43,399 bases of DNA from Elusimicrobiota bacterium (GTDB taxonomy: Bacteria; Elusimicrobiota; Elusimicrobia; FEN-1173). The stretch is from positions 1 through 43,399 of the forward strand of contig JAKLDV010000007.1 of assembly GCA_022703335.1 (NCBI GenBank). Reading direction: 5' to 3'. The translations under genes and the position numbers were made by a program. The notes beneath the pieces are model-generated. The model did no database searches, had not been told where the DNA came from, and saw nothing but the letters and a program-made list of their open reading frames with translations. Each line of letters begins with the position of its first letter. Positions within the stretch are counted from its first letter, which is position 1. This document shows, piece by piece, positions 16,236 to 24,461 of the stretch.

Positions 16236-19200
16236 GTGAAACTCGTTGACGTCTGCATAAAAAGGCCCGTCTTCACGACCATGATGGTCTCCGCCCTCGT
16301 GGTGCTGGGGGCGGTGTCCTACACTCGGTTGGGGCTGGATCAGTTCCCCAACGTGGATTTCCCGTTCGCCATTGTCAGCACCACCCTCGCGGGCGCCAGC
16401 CCCGAGGAGATCGAAACCTCCATCAGCAAGCCGATCGAAGAGGCCATCAACAGCATTTCCGGGATCGAACTCCTCAAGTCCGTCAGTTATGAGGGGCTGA
16501 GCCAGGTGCTGATCCAGTTCGTCCTGGAAAAGGACCCCGACGTCGCCGCCCAGGAAGTCCGGGACGCCGTCAACCGCGTGTCGAAGGACCTGCCCGAGGG
16601 GACGGACCCGCCCGTGGTGCAGAAGTTCGATCCGGACGCCCTGCCGGTGGTTTCCATCGCGGTGAGCGGACGCTACCCCATGCAGCAGCTCACGGAGATC
16701 ACCAAGAACAAGGTGAAGGAGCCGCTGGAGACCGTCGCGGGGGTGGGGAAGATCACCATCGTGGGCGGCCGCGAACGGGAGATCCACGTGGTGGTCAATC
16801 CCGCGGCGCTGAAGGCCTTCAACCTTTCCATTTACCACGTGAAGGCGGCGTTGAAGCAGCAGAACGTGGAGATCCCCGGCGGGCGGGTGGACCAGGACTC
16901 GCGGGAACTGATTCTCCGCACGCTCGGCCGCGTGGGGTCCCCCAAGGATTTTGAAAAAGTCATCGTCGCCAACGCCAACGGCGTTCCCGTCCGCATCCGG
17001 GACGTGGCCCGGGTGTTGGATACCGAGCAGGAGGCGCGCAGCATGGCCCGGTTGGACGGCCGCACCACCATCTCCCTCATCGTCCAAAAACAGTCGGGCA
17101 CCAACACCGTGCAGGTGATCCAAACCGTCAAGGAACGCCTCGGCGACCTCAAGGCCGCCCTGCCGCCCGGCGTCACGGCCGAGGTCATCAACGACCAGTC
17201 CTCCTTCATCATCGATTCGGTGCGCACCGTGGAGGAACACATCGTGTTGGGGGCGCTCCTGGCCGGGTTGGCGGTTCTGCTGTTCATGGGCGATTGGCGC
17301 AGCACCTTTATCGCCGCCATGTCCATCCCCACCTCCATCATCGCCACGTTCATCCTGATTCAGGCGGCGGGGTTCACCCTCAACATGATGACCCTGTTGG
17401 CCCTGGCGCTGGCCGTGGGGATCGTGATCGACGACTCCATCGTGGTGCTGGAGAACATCCACCGCTATATGGAGCACAAGCGGATACGGCCGGAGGAGGC
17501 CGCCTCCAAAGCCACCGCGGAGATCGGCCTGGCCGTCATGGCGACGACCATGTCCCTCATCGTCATCTTTTTGCCGCTGGCCTACATGTCCGGCATCGTC
17601 GGCCGGTTCCTGAAAAGTTACGGACTCACCGTGGCCTTCGCCATCGCCGTGAGCCTGTTCATCGCGTTCACCCTCACGCCGATGTTGTGCGCCAAGTTCC
17701 TCCGGCTTTCCCACGGACCGCGCAACGCTCTGCAGATATGGGTGGACCGGTTCAACGACGTCCTGCGCGACCACTACGGGCGGCTCGTGGTTTGGTCCTT
17801 GGGCCACCGGATGTGGATCGTGGGGGTGTCGGCGGGCATCGTCCTGTCGTCCGGCGTCTTTCTCGCGATCATCGGGAAGGACTTCCTTCCGTCGGACGAC
17901 ACCGGGGACTTCAACGTGGAGATCCGCGCCCCGGAAGGGACCTCGCTCTCCACGACCGACGATATCCTGAAACAGATCGAGGCGGACATCCGTCGGCTCC
18001 CGGCCGTCAGGAGCCTTCTGTCGTCCATCGGGGAACAGGAGGGCGCCGGCGTCAACCAGGGAAAAGTCTACGTGCGGCTGGTGGATTACAAGGAGCGGCG
18101 CCACACGCAGGCCGAGATCATGGCGCTGACGCGCCGCGCGCTGTCCAAATACACCGGCCTCACCATCAGCGTCGTCCCGGCGGGCGGGTTCCACGGCGGC
18201 GGCAAGGAGGCGGATTTCGAATACACGCTGACGGGACCCGACATTTCCAAACTCAAGGACTATTCCGACCGCTTCATCCAGGAACTCAAGAAAGTGCCGG
18301 GGCTGGTGGACTTCGACACCAGCCTCATCCTCAAGAAACCGGAGCTGCAGGTGCAGATCCACCGGGACCGCGCCCAGGACTTGGGCGTGCAGGTGCAGGA
18401 CATCGCCATGGCGCTGCGGGCCATGGTGAGCGGGGAGGAAGACATCACCAAGTACAAGGAAGGGGACGAACTCTATCAGGTCCGGGTGCGCGTGGACAAG
18501 GAGTCCCGGAAGGACGCGGAATCCATCGGGGGGCTCTTCATTCCGTCCTCCAAGGTGGGCCTGGTGCGGTTGGACAACGTGGCGACCCTGACGGAAGCCG
18601 AGGGGCCGTCGCAGATCGACCGCCTGAACCGGCAGCGGCAGGTGACCATTTACGCCAACCTGGAAGGGGCCGCCCTCGGGGACGCCTTGAGCGCCAGCAA
18701 CCGGATCGCCCGGGAACTGAAAATGCCGCCGGAGTATAAAACGGAGACCGTCGGAAAGACCAAGGAGATGAACCGCATGCTGGCCGGGTTCGTGATGGCG
18801 TTCGTCCTGTCGTTCATCTTCATGTACATGATCTTGGCGTCGCAGTTCGAAAGTTTCCTCCACCCCGTCACGATCATGCTGTCCCTGCCCCTGTCCATTC
18901 CGTTCGCCCTGTTCTCCCTGTGGCTTTCGGGACAGCCGCTCACCATTTTCTCCATCATGGGGGTGTTCATGCTCTTCGGCATCGTCAAGAAGAACGCCAT
19001 CCTGCAGGTGGATTACACCAACACCCTGCGCGCCCAGGGGATGGAACGGGACCACGCCATCCTGGAGGCCAACAAGACGCGGTTGCGGCCCATCCTCATG
19101 ACCACGGTCGTCCTGGTGGCCGCCATGCTCCCGGTGGCTCTGGGCAAGGGACCCGGCTCGGCCAACCGCGCCACCATGGCGGTGGTCATCATCGGCGGCC

Positions 19201-19307
19201 AGACTCTGTGTCTCCTCATCACCCTGCTCATCACGCCGGTGGCCTACTCCCTGTTCGACGACGCCGCCGCCTGGTTCCGCCGAAGGTTCTCGCCGAAACC
19301 GCACTGA
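16236..19307 (+). CDS. RND-family (AcrB/HAE-1-like) efflux transporter
   Basis: 1023 residues, the normal length. The GTG start at 16236 is favoured by the aagggga ribosome-binding site 8 nt upstream and by the N-terminus MKLVDVCIKRPVFTTMM, conserved in this family. Twelve TM helices are arranged as 1+5 twice around two large periplasmic loops. TM4 has ALALAVGIVIDDSIVVLENI with the paired Asp of the proton relay; TM6 ends in SFLFI-like SLFIAFTLTPMLCAKF; the second half contains LFGIVKKNAILQVDYTN with the conserved Lys. It exports drugs or hydrophobic molecules using proton motive force. It is the last gene of the TetR-controlled operon and is followed by a strong hairpin. Confidence 0.95.
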   Translation: MKLVDVCIKRPVFTTMMVSALVVLGAVSYTRLGLDQFPNVDFPFAIVSTTLAGASPEEIETSISKPIEEAINSISGIELLKSVSYEGLSQVLIQFVLEKDPDVAAQEVRDAVNRVSKDLPEGTDPPVVQKFDPDALPVVSIAVSGRYPMQQLTEITKNKVKEPLETVAGVGKITIVGGREREIHVVVNPAALKAFNLSIYHVKAALKQQNVEIPGGRVDQDSRELILRTLGRVGSPKDFEKVIVANANGVPVRIRDVARVLDTEQEARSMARLDGRTTISLIVQKQSGTNTVQVIQTVKERLGDLKAALPPGVTAEVINDQSSFIIDSVRTVEEHIVLGALLAGLAVLLFMGDWRSTFIAAMSIPTSIIATFILIQAAGFTLNMMTLLALALAVGIVIDDSIVVLENIHRYMEHKRIRPEEAASKATAEIGLAVMATTMSLIVIFLPLAYMSGIVGRFLKSYGLTVAFAIAVSLFIAFTLTPMLCAKFLRLSHGPRNALQIWVDRFNDVLRDHYGRLVVWSLGHRMWIVGVSAGIVLSSGVFLAIIGKDFLPSDDTGDFNVEIRAPEGTSLSTTDDILKQIEADIRRLPAVRSLLSSIGEQEGAGVNQGKVYVRLVDYKERRHTQAEIMALTRRALSKYTGLTISVVPAGGFHGGGKEADFEYTLTGPDISKLKDYSDRFIQELKKVPGLVDFDTSLILKKPELQVQIHRDRAQDLGVQVQDIAMALRAMVSGEEDITKYKEGDELYQVRVRVDKESRKDAESIGGLFIPSSKVGLVRLDNVATLTEAEGPSQIDRLNRQRQVTIYANLEGAALGDALSASNRIARELKMPPEYKTETVGKTKEMNRMLAGFVMAFVLSFIFMYMILASQFESFLHPVTIMLSLPLSIPFALFSLWLSGQPLTIFSIMGVFMLFGIVKKNAILQVDYTNTLRAQGMERDHAILEANKTRLRPILMTTVVLVAAMLPVALGKGPGSANRATMAVVIIGGQTLCLLITLLITPVAYSLFDDAAAWFRRRFSPKPH

Positions 19308-19318
19308 CCCGCCGTCCG

Positions 19319-19341
19319 CGTCCCCCGATGACCGGGGGACG
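19319..19341 (+). terminator. Hairpin after the RND operon (terminator-like, no U-tract)
   Basis: cgtcccccg-atgac-cgggggacg forms a perfect 9-bp GC-rich stem with a 5-nt loop, starting 11 bp after the transporter stop codon. The stem is followed by gtaaaaac rather than a T-run, so intrinsic termination is not proven; it may protect the 3' end. Confidence 0.45.
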
Positions 19342-19438
19342 GTAAAAACATAACGAAACCGCCGTTTAAACATGGTAGGATAATGAAAAATCGACGGCGG
19401 AGCCGTTGGCCGCGCCCGCCGGTTTTCGCGTGCTCCCC

Positions 19439-20377
19439 ATGAACGCCACAAAATTCGAAGAACAAATCTTTTGCCTTTGGAACCTCGCGGATCGGTGCAA
19501 TTTCGGGTGCCCTTACTGCGGGTATGTCGGCGAGTGGGTTCCTGAACCGGCGGAACTCTCGGCGGCGGAGTGGATCGGTTTTTGGGACCGCGCCCATTCG
19601 CTTTACGGGCCGATGAACATCGGCGTCGCGGGCAAGGGCGAGCCGTTCCTGACGAAAGATTTTTTTGAAATACTGCGGAGCGTTTCTGAAAAACATACCC
19701 TGTCCATCACCACGAATTTGTCGTGGGAGCCGGACGAATGGCTTCCGGCCCTCCGCCCCGGCCGGGTCCGTCTTCACGCGAGTTTCCACCCCTACTTCAT
19801 CTCCCATGACACCCTCCTTCAGAAAATATTGTCGTTGAAGGCGCGGGGTATCGGGGTCATGACCTCCATGGTGGCCTATCCGCCGCTTTTGAACGATATC
19901 CGGACCTATTACGACGGCTTCCGGAGACACGGCGTTCTATGTTGGATCCGGCCGTTTCACGGAAAGTATCAGGGGAAACAATACCCGGCCGCCCATTCGC
20001 CCGAGGAGAAGGAGCTGATCCGAATGGGCGGCGACGACAAGGCCGTGAGATATCAGATATGGGACATCCGCACCAAAGATAAGATGTGCCGGGCCGGCCA
20101 GAAAGGGTTCGTGTTGGCCGCGGACGGGTCCCTCCGGCGATGCCCCAACGCCAACGAGCCGTTCGGAAATGCGAAAGACCCGACCTTCCGACTTTTGGAC
20201 GCCCCCCGGCCCTGCCCGGTCGATCGCTGCACCTGTGCGGCGCTGGCCCCGTGCCTGGTCGAAAATGATGCGCAGCGTCTGCGGGATGACCGGTATGTGC
20301 GGCCGGTCGGCGCCGCCGGAAAGAAGGCCCCCGCCCTTGTTCGCCGCGATTGCCATTCCCGCGAGAATGCGCCATAA
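19439..20377 (+). CDS. Radical SAM protein with SPASM-like C-terminus
   Basis: 312 residues from the ATG at 19439. The radical SAM motif is Cys20-x3-Cys24-x2-Cys27 (DRCNFGCPYCGY), followed by a GVAGKGEPFL 'GGE'-like segment and the strands of a partial TIM barrel (LSITTNLS, VRLHASFHP, IGVMTSMVAYP). The C-terminus has MCRAGQKGFVLAADGSLRRCPN and then PCPVDRCTCAALAPCL, typical of SPASM/twitch domains that hold auxiliary iron-sulfur clusters. Such enzymes often modify peptides or carry out anaerobic maturation; the substrate is unknown. Start choice is uncertain: a TTG at 19406 would add 11 residues. A 19-codon Arg-rich ORF at 19383-19442 overlaps this ATG (ATGA), so translation may be coupled to it. 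Confidence 0.85.
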   Translation: MNATKFEEQIFCLWNLADRCNFGCPYCGYVGEWVPEPAELSAAEWIGFWDRAHSLYGPMNIGVAGKGEPFLTKDFFEILRSVSEKHTLSITTNLSWEPDEWLPALRPGRVRLHASFHPYFISHDTLLQKILSLKARGIGVMTSMVAYPPLLNDIRTYYDGFRRHGVLCWIRPFHGKYQGKQYPAAHSPEEKELIRMGGDDKAVRYQIWDIRTKDKMCRAGQKGFVLAADGSLRRCPNANEPFGNAKDPTFRLLDAPRPCPVDRCTCAALAPCLVENDAQRLRDDRYVRPVGAAGKKAPALVRRDCHSRENAP

Positions 20378-20451
20378 TAGTTCCCCTTCCCACAGCAAGG
20401 AATCTGTTCATTCACGAAGAAAGAGCCGAAACGAACGCCCATTGACCCAAG

Positions 20452-21852
20452 ATGACAGACAATCGACAGGAAAATAGCGCGCCCCCGGAGACGCAGGCGG
20501 TCATTGTGGACGAGGAGGGGCTCTGCCCGACCTGCGGTTATTTCGCCGGATCCCTTCTGTCTTGTCCGCGCTGCGGCGCGCGGGTGGAAAAACGCATCGC
20601 CGTCAAAATCGTGAAGATCGCCTCCCTCGCGGGGTCCGTCCTGGGCGTCCTTCTCCTGTGGTATGCCGCCCACGTCAAACAACCCAAACAAATACACGTC
20701 GAGGACATCGACGAACGGATGAACGGCGCCTACATCAAGGTCGTCGGCAAAGTCGCCTCTTATGTGGAAGACGTCCCGCGGAACACCTTGAAGATGACCA
20801 TCGAGGACGGCACCGGGAAGATCGGCGTGATGGCGTTCAACAAGCTTTCCCAGTTCAAAAAAATACATAAAGACAACCTGCCGGGGCTGGGTGACCTCGT
20901 CGAGGTGGCCGGCTCGGTCAGCGAGACCCAGAAATTCGGCATCGGGCTGTTCCTCCCCGTCCCCGAGCGGGTCCGTATCCTGAAAAAGCTGGAGCCCAAG
21001 AAATACAACATCGCCGACATCAAAACCGAGTCCATCGGCGAGATCGTCGAGATAAGGGTGTTCGTTTCCTCCTACGAGGAAAAGAAGACCAAGAAGGGAT
21101 CGGTCTTCTACGTCTTCATGCTCAGCGACGAGACCGGCAGCATCGGCATGACGGTCTTCGATTCGGTGATGGAAAAGATGCCCGAAGAAACGAGGAAGAT
21201 GTTCCTCGAAAAGGGGACGGAGTTGGACATGACGGTGATGATCACCGAATACCACGGCGCCCCGCAGATCAGCATTTTCGATTTCGCGAAGATCGCCAAG
21301 GTGGGCACGGTCGACATCGACGCCTTCCAGGAAAAACTGACGGCGAAAAGGCTGGCGAGCGTCAAGCCCAACAAATTCAAGAAACTACGGAAGAAGGACC
21401 TCGGCGAATCCTACATCTTCAAGGGCACGGTGAAGGGCCTCCGGAAGATGGGGAAGGGCGTGGTCGTCACGCTCGACGACGGGTCCGACGACATGTCGGT
21501 GGTGGTCTGGGACACGCTGGCGGACAAGATCAAGGGGTACAAGAACCTGAAGGAAGACGCCGTCATGTCCGGCATATTCCAGATCGGCGAATACAGGGAC
21601 GACCTTCAGCTGAAAATCGCCCATCCGGAAGACGTCAAAATCGAACCCGGCAAAAGCACCGCCGCCTCCCTGGAGATCATTCAGGACGACGACGCGGGGG
21701 CCGGAAAAGGCGCGGCCGGGGAGGAGGAGGTCTTCCGGGAAGAAGGGGCGGGGGCCGCTTCGGACATCGGGGAGAGCCCGCTGGAAATCACGCAGGACGA
21801 GGAGTTGACGATAGAACAAGAGGACCGGCCGAAACCAAAGAAGAAAAAATAG
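20452..21852 (+). CDS. Zinc-ribbon, single-TM protein with tandem OB-folds
   Basis: 466 residues. A zinc ribbon lies at Cys25-x2-Cys28 and Cys38-x2-Cys41 (LCPTCGY, SCPRCGA). A basic stretch (RVEKRIAVKIVK) precedes one TM helix (about 56-73). By the positive-inside rule the ribbon is cytoplasmic and the rest external. Residues ~80-420 contain three OB-fold-like repeats. Each has an 'Y/V-x-G-x-V' opening (AYIKVVGKVASYVEDVPRN..LKMTIEDGTGKIGVMAF; IVEIRVFVSSYEEKKTKKGSVFYVFMLSDETGSIGMTVFD; YIFKGTVKGLRKMGKGVVVTLDDGSDDMSVVVW), like tRNA/helicase-type nucleic-acid-binding OB domains. The last ~50 residues are acidic and end in a KPKKKK tail. It is the first gene of an operon with the TctA-like and YdjM-like genes. 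Ligand unknown; the OB type suggests a nucleic acid. Confidence 0.8.
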   Translation: MTDNRQENSAPPETQAVIVDEEGLCPTCGYFAGSLLSCPRCGARVEKRIAVKIVKIASLAGSVLGVLLLWYAAHVKQPKQIHVEDIDERMNGAYIKVVGKVASYVEDVPRNTLKMTIEDGTGKIGVMAFNKLSQFKKIHKDNLPGLGDLVEVAGSVSETQKFGIGLFLPVPERVRILKKLEPKKYNIADIKTESIGEIVEIRVFVSSYEEKKTKKGSVFYVFMLSDETGSIGMTVFDSVMEKMPEETRKMFLEKGTELDMTVMITEYHGAPQISIFDFAKIAKVGTVDIDAFQEKLTAKRLASVKPNKFKKLRKKDLGESYIFKGTVKGLRKMGKGVVVTLDDGSDDMSVVVWDTLADKIKGYKNLKEDAVMSGIFQIGEYRDDLQLKIAHPEDVKIEPGKSTAASLEIIQDDDAGAGKGAAGEEEVFREEGAGAASDIGESPLEITQDEELTIEQEDRPKPKKKK

Positions 21853-21869
21853 TCCTTCGAAAAACGCCC

Positions 21870-23312
21870 ATGATCGAACTCACCGTCATCGCCTATTGCC
21901 TCCTCGGGACCGTCCTCGGCGGCCTTTTGTGTCTCATCCCCTCCTTGCACATCTACAACGTCACGGGCATCGCCATCCTCATCTATTTGAAGTTCCGTTC
22001 CGTGATTCCCGAATACGCGCTGGTCCCCTTCTTCATGGCCATGATGGTGGCGTTCGCTTTCCTGAACACCATCCCCATGACCTTCTTCTCCGCGGCGGAC
22101 GAGTCGGCCGGGGCCTCCATCCTGCCGTCCATGGACATGCTGAAGAACGGCAAGGGACGCGACGCCTCCCTGTTGGCCGGCGCGGGAACGCTGCTCGGGG
22201 TGCTGTTGCTCCTTCCGTTAACGCCGTTTTTCTACAAGGTGTGCACCTACATCTATGCGATCTCGCGGCTGCACCTCCATTGGATCATCGGCCTCATCCT
22301 GGTGCATTATGTCATGAGCGAATGGCCCAAAGGCGCGGGGCGCGGCCGGAAGCCCTGGGAAAAATTCAAAAACGGATGGTCGAATATATTCGCCGGGCTC
22401 CTGACGTTCGCGCTGGCCTCGATCGTGGGGCTGATCCTGACGACGAAACCGTTGTCCTCCCCGGAACTGAGCTTCCAAAGCATCATGCCGATCTTCGTGG
22501 GCTTCTTCGCGTTCCCCTCCATCTTGCAGACGATGCTGTCGAAAGCCAAATACCCCCTGGTGCAGTACGAGTCGAAATACCTCAACGCCGGATGGGGCGA
22601 TTTCGGCTACGCCTGCCTGCCCGGCGTGGTCGGCGGACTGATGACCGCCCTGATCCCCGCCGTCACCATCGGCATCGCCGCCATCTCCGCCAGCCACATG
22701 ACCAACCACCGGAACCTCCGGCAGACGTCGTTTGAAAAGCCGATCGAGGAGGGCACGGTGGTGCACGTGCACACGCCGGAGATCTATTTCGTGCAGGAGC
22801 GGATATTCCTCATCGCCGGCGGGATCAACAAGATCATCTACTACGTCGGCGCTTTCCTGCTGCTCTTCGTGCTGACCGACGTGACCCCCAACGGCATGGG
22901 GCGGGGCGGCATGAACATCATGCTCAAACCGCTCACCACCCCCCAGCCGGGCGACTACTTCATCATGCTGGGGACCATCCTTTTCAGTGCCGGCATCTCC
23001 ATGCTCATGCTGATGTGGTTCACGAAGCTGACCGTCAAACATTTCAAAAAACTGACCGACAATCTGAAGAGCATCTACGCCGTCATTACCGTCTTCATCA
23101 TCGGCATCGTCTACTTCATGGGCGGCGGGCTGCACGACGTTTCGGGCGGTCTGACGGCTCTCATGGTGGCCGCGGTGACCACCTGCATCGGCTCCATCCC
23201 GGTTTTTTTCAACTGCCGTCGGTCGCATTGCATGGCGGTCCTGCTGGTGCCCATCGCGGTGAACATGGCGGGATACGGCGACACGGTCGCCAAATGGCTG
23301 GGGTTGCTGTAG
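21870..23312 (+). CDS. TctA-like (DUF112/COG1784-type) membrane permease
   Basis: 480 residues and about 11-12 hydrophobic segments. The opening LLGTVLGGLLCLIPSLHIYNVTGIAI, the re-entrant-type segment MTFFSAADESAGASILPSMDMLKNGKGRDA and the mid-protein CLPGVVGGLMTALIPAVTIGIAA correspond to the two pseudo-symmetrical halves of TctA. In those, 'G...G..PG' loops of each half form the substrate path. No TctB or TctC (binding protein) partner is present. This resembles the stand-alone archaeal-type TctA group rather than the citrate system. It starts 17 bp after the OB-fold gene, and its stop is directly followed by the YdjM-like ATG. Transported substrate is unknown. Confidence 0.75.
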   Translation: MIELTVIAYCLLGTVLGGLLCLIPSLHIYNVTGIAILIYLKFRSVIPEYALVPFFMAMMVAFAFLNTIPMTFFSAADESAGASILPSMDMLKNGKGRDASLLAGAGTLLGVLLLLPLTPFFYKVCTYIYAISRLHLHWIIGLILVHYVMSEWPKGAGRGRKPWEKFKNGWSNIFAGLLTFALASIVGLILTTKPLSSPELSFQSIMPIFVGFFAFPSILQTMLSKAKYPLVQYESKYLNAGWGDFGYACLPGVVGGLMTALIPAVTIGIAAISASHMTNHRNLRQTSFEKPIEEGTVVHVHTPEIYFVQERIFLIAGGINKIIYYVGAFLLLFVLTDVTPNGMGRGGMNIMLKPLTTPQPGDYFIMLGTILFSAGISMLMLMWFTKLTVKHFKKLTDNLKSIYAVITVFIIGIVYFMGGGLHDVSGGLTALMVAAVTTCIGSIPVFFNCRRSHCMAVLLVPIAVNMAGYGDTVAKWLGLL

Positions 23313-24452
23313 ATGAAAGGGCTCACGCATTTCCTGTCGGGCATCGCCGCGGCGACCTTCATCCCCGAAGTGATCCGCATGTCCACCCAGAGCCGGGTGG
23401 ACACCGTGGAGGGGGCGGCCAATTCGTTCATCATGCTGCTGGCGGGGGCCTATGGTCTCCTGCCGGACACGCTGGATTTTAAGGTGGGACAATATTTTTC
23501 CGCCGCGGAGTACGAGATCGATCCGGATCCGCGGAACCCCGACCCGCAGGCCATGGCCGACAAGTTCGCGGCGGCGATCGCGCACGCCGGCCGGACCGGC
23601 GAATTCACGCGGGTGCAGTTCTATCCGACCCAGCTGGGCGCCAGCCTCTGGCGGCAATACGCGGTCCTCTTCCCGAAGAAAGAGGTGATCATCCAGTTCA
23701 ACGAGATGGTGAAAACCTCCCAATGCCCCATCCCGGGCACCGCGCCGAAACAGAACCGCGTCGGGAGGGCCCCGCTGGAATATGAGTTGAAGGCGCGGAA
23801 TCTGGAAATCGACTGGTTGAACAAGGCGGTCCGCTTCCTCCGTCGGTTGATCAAGGGGCCGGACAAGGAGGCGGCGGTGAAACCCTCCACGGTGGAGATA
23901 TTCAGCGGGGCGCAGTTCGGGTTCCAGCTGGAAAAAGACGGGAAGCTGTATTTCAACTGGCTGCCGTGGCACCGGACCTGGAGCCATTCCTATGTGTTGG
24001 GATTCCTTTTGACCCTCCCGATCCACCTCATCGCCTATCGGATGGGCCTCTTCCATTGGTGGCTCTACGGCCTCGTGGCGTTTTTGGGTTTTTTCACGCA
24101 CATCACCGAAGACATGACGGGACATATCGGCGGGTCGTTGTTCTGGCCGCTGCACCGGCCGCGCTCCGAGGGGTTGGAACTGTTCAAGGCGAGCGATCCG
24201 CGGACGAATTTCAGCATCATGTATGCGGCCATCGTCCTGATCGTCTGGAACACCGACCGGTTCTCCTCCAAACTGATCCCGTTGTCGGGCGCGGAGGTGT
24301 TGACGTATTTTTTAGTGATCCCCCTGGCCGTTTACTTTTATGCGGCGGCGAAGATTAAGGGATGGATCCGGACCAAAGAGGAAAAGGCCCTCGCGGCCAT
24401 CTACGACACCGAGGAGGATGCGGACGGGAACGCCGAGTCCGTCATGGACTAG
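23313..24452 (+). CDS. YdjM/DUF457-like membrane-bound metal-dependent hydrolase
   Basis: 379 residues. The metal-ligand signature of the YdjM/LexA-binding inner-membrane hydrolase family is visible in order: His6 (LTHFLSG), GLLPDTLDF (Asp52/Asp55), HRTWSHS (His220-Arg-Thr-Trp-Ser-His225) and FFTHITEDMTGHIGGSLFWPL near residue 260. Around these are 5-6 membrane segments. Between residues 56 and 205 there is an inserted soluble region absent in short YdjM proteins. The family is thought to hydrolyse lipid- or phosphate-ester-like substrates, but no substrate is established. It starts on the base after the TctA-like stop, so the three genes are a compact operon. It converges on a radical SAM gene 9 bp away. 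Confidence 0.78.
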   Translation: MKGLTHFLSGIAAATFIPEVIRMSTQSRVDTVEGAANSFIMLLAGAYGLLPDTLDFKVGQYFSAAEYEIDPDPRNPDPQAMADKFAAAIAHAGRTGEFTRVQFYPTQLGASLWRQYAVLFPKKEVIIQFNEMVKTSQCPIPGTAPKQNRVGRAPLEYELKARNLEIDWLNKAVRFLRRLIKGPDKEAAVKPSTVEIFSGAQFGFQLEKDGKLYFNWLPWHRTWSHSYVLGFLLTLPIHLIAYRMGLFHWWLYGLVAFLGFFTHITEDMTGHIGGSLFWPLHRPRSEGLELFKASDPRTNFSIMYAAIVLIVWNTDRFSSKLIPLSGAEVLTYFLVIPLAVYFYAAAKIKGWIRTKEEKALAAIYDTEEDADGNAESVMD

Positions 24453-24461
24453 GCGGCGGGA

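Noticed and set aside
19383-19442. 19-codon ORF (MKNRRRSRWPRPPVFACSP) overlapping the SPASM-type radical SAM start, considered as a precursor
   Set aside because: Too short, Arg/Pro-rich and without a leader motif; kept only as a possible translational coupling leader.
16221-19451. 1076-codon open frame on the minus strand opposite the RND transporter
   Set aside because: Antisense shadow: extremely His/Asp/Gln-rich low-complexity text, fully overlapping a clear AcrB-type gene.
22218-24155. 645-codon open frame on the minus strand opposite the TctA-like and YdjM-like genes
   Set aside because: Antisense shadow with His/Arg/Gly-rich text and no motif, across two well-supported membrane protein genes.
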